Below are positions 4,788 through 5,923 of a stretch of DNA of 5,923 nucleotides, piece after piece. The DNA lies in assembly GCA_017383785.1 (NCBI GenBank), contig JAFNVD010000028.1, forward strand, positions 1-5,923, in the 5' to 3' direction. Source of the stretch: Peptococcaceae bacterium (GTDB lineage: Bacteria; Bacillota; Peptococcia; Peptococcales; Peptococcaceae). A program made the position numbers and the translations under genes. Within the stretch, counting starts at the first letter, position 1; every line of letters begins with the position of its first letter. A model generated the notes under the pieces. It worked only from the letters and a program-made list of their open reading frames with translations. It ran no database searches and was not told where the DNA came from.

Positions 4788-5923
4788 ATGGCACTGATTG
4801 TACAAAAATACGGCGGAACCTCTGTAAAAACAGTGGAACGCGTAAAACATGTAGCCAAACATATTGAAAGTTTTCGCAACCAAGGGCACGATTTGATTAT
4901 TACCGTATCTGCTCCCGGTGGTGTAACAGACCAATTAACAGAATTAACGAAAAAGTTTGATAAACGTCCGCCAAGCAGAGAAATGGATATGCTGCTTTCT
5001 ACCGGGGAACAGATTTCTATTGCACTTTTGGCGATGGCGTTGAATGACTTGGGGATTCCGTCTATCTCTATGACAGGCAGCCAGATGGGTATTATGACTA
5101 CCGATGCCCACACAAAGGCAAGAATCAACTACATCAAAACAGACAAAATCCGCAAAGAACTGGATGCAGGCAAAGTAATTATTGTTGCCGGATTCCAGGG
5201 GATTACCGAAGATGGTGAGATTACCACTTTGGGTAGAGGCGGCAGTGATACTACCGCTGTGGCAATTGCGGCAGCAGTAAAAGCAGATTTGTGTGAAATC
5301 TATACTGACGTTGATGGTGTTTATACAGCAGACCCTCGTATGGTAGAAGGTACACAGAAACTGGAGAAAATCACACACGACGAAATGCTGGAGTTGGCAA
5401 GTTTGGGTGCAAAAGTATTGCATCCGCGTTCTGTAGAAATTGCAAAAATCCATAATGTGAAACTGTGTGTACGTTCAAGCTTTGACACAACTAAGGAGGG
5501 AACCTTCGTGGTAGCAAATGAATTATTAGAAAAAGAGTTTGTGGTAACAGGCCTTGCTTGTGACCAGAAAGTAGCAAAAATCGGAATTTTCGATCTGGAG
5601 GATAAACCGGGTTCTGCAACAAAAGTGTTCCAGGCTCTGGCAGATGCGAATATTAACGTTGATATGATTGTACAGAGTGCAATGCGCAATGGTTTGAATG
5701 ACATTGCATTTACTGTACCAATGGATGATGTAGATACCACATTGGAAGTGCTGAATGATTTAAGAAACCATATGCATATGTCTGAAATTATTTCTTCTAC
5801 CAATGTAGCAAAAGTATCTATCGTAGGTGCAGGTATGATTACATCTCCGGGTGTTGCTGCAAAAATGTTCTCTGTACTGGCACAAAATGAAATTAACATT
5901 GAAATGATCAGTACATCTGAAAT
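4788..5923 (+). CDS. lysC: Aspartokinase (3' end outside window)
   Basis: Aspartokinase phosphorylates aspartate with ATP, the first committed step to lysine, threonine, methionine and (in many bacteria) diaminopimelate. The frame is open from ATG 4788 to the window end (378 complete codons). Monofunctional enzymes are about 400-410 residues, so roughly 25-30 residues are cut off by the window edge. Visible motifs are KYGGTSV (7-13), EMDMLLSTGEQISIALLAMA (65-84), VAGFQGIT (133-140), TLGRGGSDTTAVAIAAA (147-163) and YTDVDGVYTADPR (172-184). Two ACT domains follow: the first begins near 264 (DLEDKPGSATKVFQALADAN, with NINVDMIVQS), the second near 342 (VSIVGAGMITSPGVAAKMFS). These ACT regions are the usual lysine/threonine feedback site. 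Variant positions are K14 where GGTSVG is common, and SAPGGVTDQL (41-50) where SAMGxTTDxL is common. An internal in-frame GTG with a perfect ribosome binding site at codon 241 suggests a separate beta subunit. Placement after hom and thrB links this isozyme to threonine supply. Confidence 0.96.
   Translation, partial: MALIVQKYGGTSVKTVERVKHVAKHIESFRNQGHDLIITVSAPGGVTDQLTELTKKFDKRPPSREMDMLLSTGEQISIALLAMALNDLGIPSISMTGSQMGIMTTDAHTKARINYIKTDKIRKELDAGKVIIVAGFQGITEDGEITTLGRGGSDTTAVAIAAAVKADLCEIYTDVDGVYTADPRMVEGTQKLEKITHDEMLELASLGAKVLHPRSVEIAKIHNVKLCVRSSFDTTKEGTFVVANELLEKEFVVTGLACDQKVAKIGIFDLEDKPGSATKVFQALADANINVDMIVQSAMRNGLNDIAFTVPMDDVDTTLEVLNDLRNHMHMSEIISSTNVAKVSIVGAGMITSPGVAAKMFSVLAQNEINIEMISTSE
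5493..5510 (+). promoter_or_regulatory. lysC: Internal ribosome binding site and GTG start for aspartokinase beta subunit
   Basis: AAGGAGG (5493-5499) is eight bases ahead of a GTG (5508-5510) that is exactly in the lysC frame (codon 241). The nearby ATG at 5518 is out of frame. The product would begin VVANELLEKEF just before the two ACT domains. B. subtilis aspartokinase II and Corynebacterium aspartokinase are known to make an alpha2beta2 enzyme from such an in-frame internal start at the corresponding place. The position and the perfect spacing make the same arrangement likely here. Confidence 0.75.

Noticed and set aside
5769..5780. Perfect 12-bp palindrome CATATGCATATG inside lysC.
   Set aside because: It encodes His-Met-His-Met in the linker between the ACT domains and follows from alternating codons; there is no sign of a regulatory role.
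5321..5899. Minus-strand open frame of 192 codons opposite lysC.
   Set aside because: It is the complement of conserved aspartokinase coding sequence, with a Ser/Thr/Ile-rich product typical of antisense frames.

Overview
The window is ordinary-density bacterial chromosome with every gene on the + strand: six genes, two of them cut by the window edges, in two transcription units. Composition is AT-rich. Strong AGGAGG-type ribosome binding sites, an HTH-ACT protein of the UPF0735/PheB family and an aspartokinase with a Bacillus-type internal start all point to the Bacillota (Firmicutes). A Negativicutes or Clostridia-like anaerobe is a guess that the sequence alone does not settle.

Region 1 (1-1880) is a purine-linked unit. 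It holds the C-terminal third or so of adenylosuccinate lyase (purB). Twelve bases later comes a 471-residue protein that looks overall like PurF (glutamine-PRPP amidotransferase), and the unit ends at a textbook intrinsic terminator (1847-1880). This PurF-like protein is the most unusual item here. Its PRPP-binding half and its four putative Fe-S cysteines are intact. Its glutaminase half has lost every canonical catalytic and glutamine-binding residue I can align (Cys1 to Ser, Arg73 to Val, Asn101 to Val, Asp127 to Ala). An in-frame stop 15 bases before the start excludes a missed N-terminal extension. It is probably a paralogue that does not use glutamine in the normal way.

Region 2 (1944-5923) is an aspartate-family amino acid operon. 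A near-consensus promoter (TTGACA, 17 bp, TACAAT) drives an HTH-ACT protein, then homoserine dehydrogenase (hom), homoserine kinase (thrB) and aspartokinase (lysC, cut at the right edge about 25-30 residues before its expected end). Together these supply the first step of the pathway (aspartate to aspartyl phosphate), the branch-point reduction to homoserine, and homoserine phosphorylation. Aspartate-semialdehyde dehydrogenase (asd) and threonine synthase (thrC) are not in the window. Three of the four products carry ACT domains, so amino acid sensing is likely at both the protein and the DNA-binding level. Inside lysC a perfect Shine-Dalgarno sequence sits in front of an in-frame GTG at the start of the regulatory domain. 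This predicts a separately made beta subunit, as in Bacillus subtilis aspartokinase II.

No RNA genes, mobile elements, CRISPR arrays or long repeats were seen, and no stretch over 300 bases lacks a gene.
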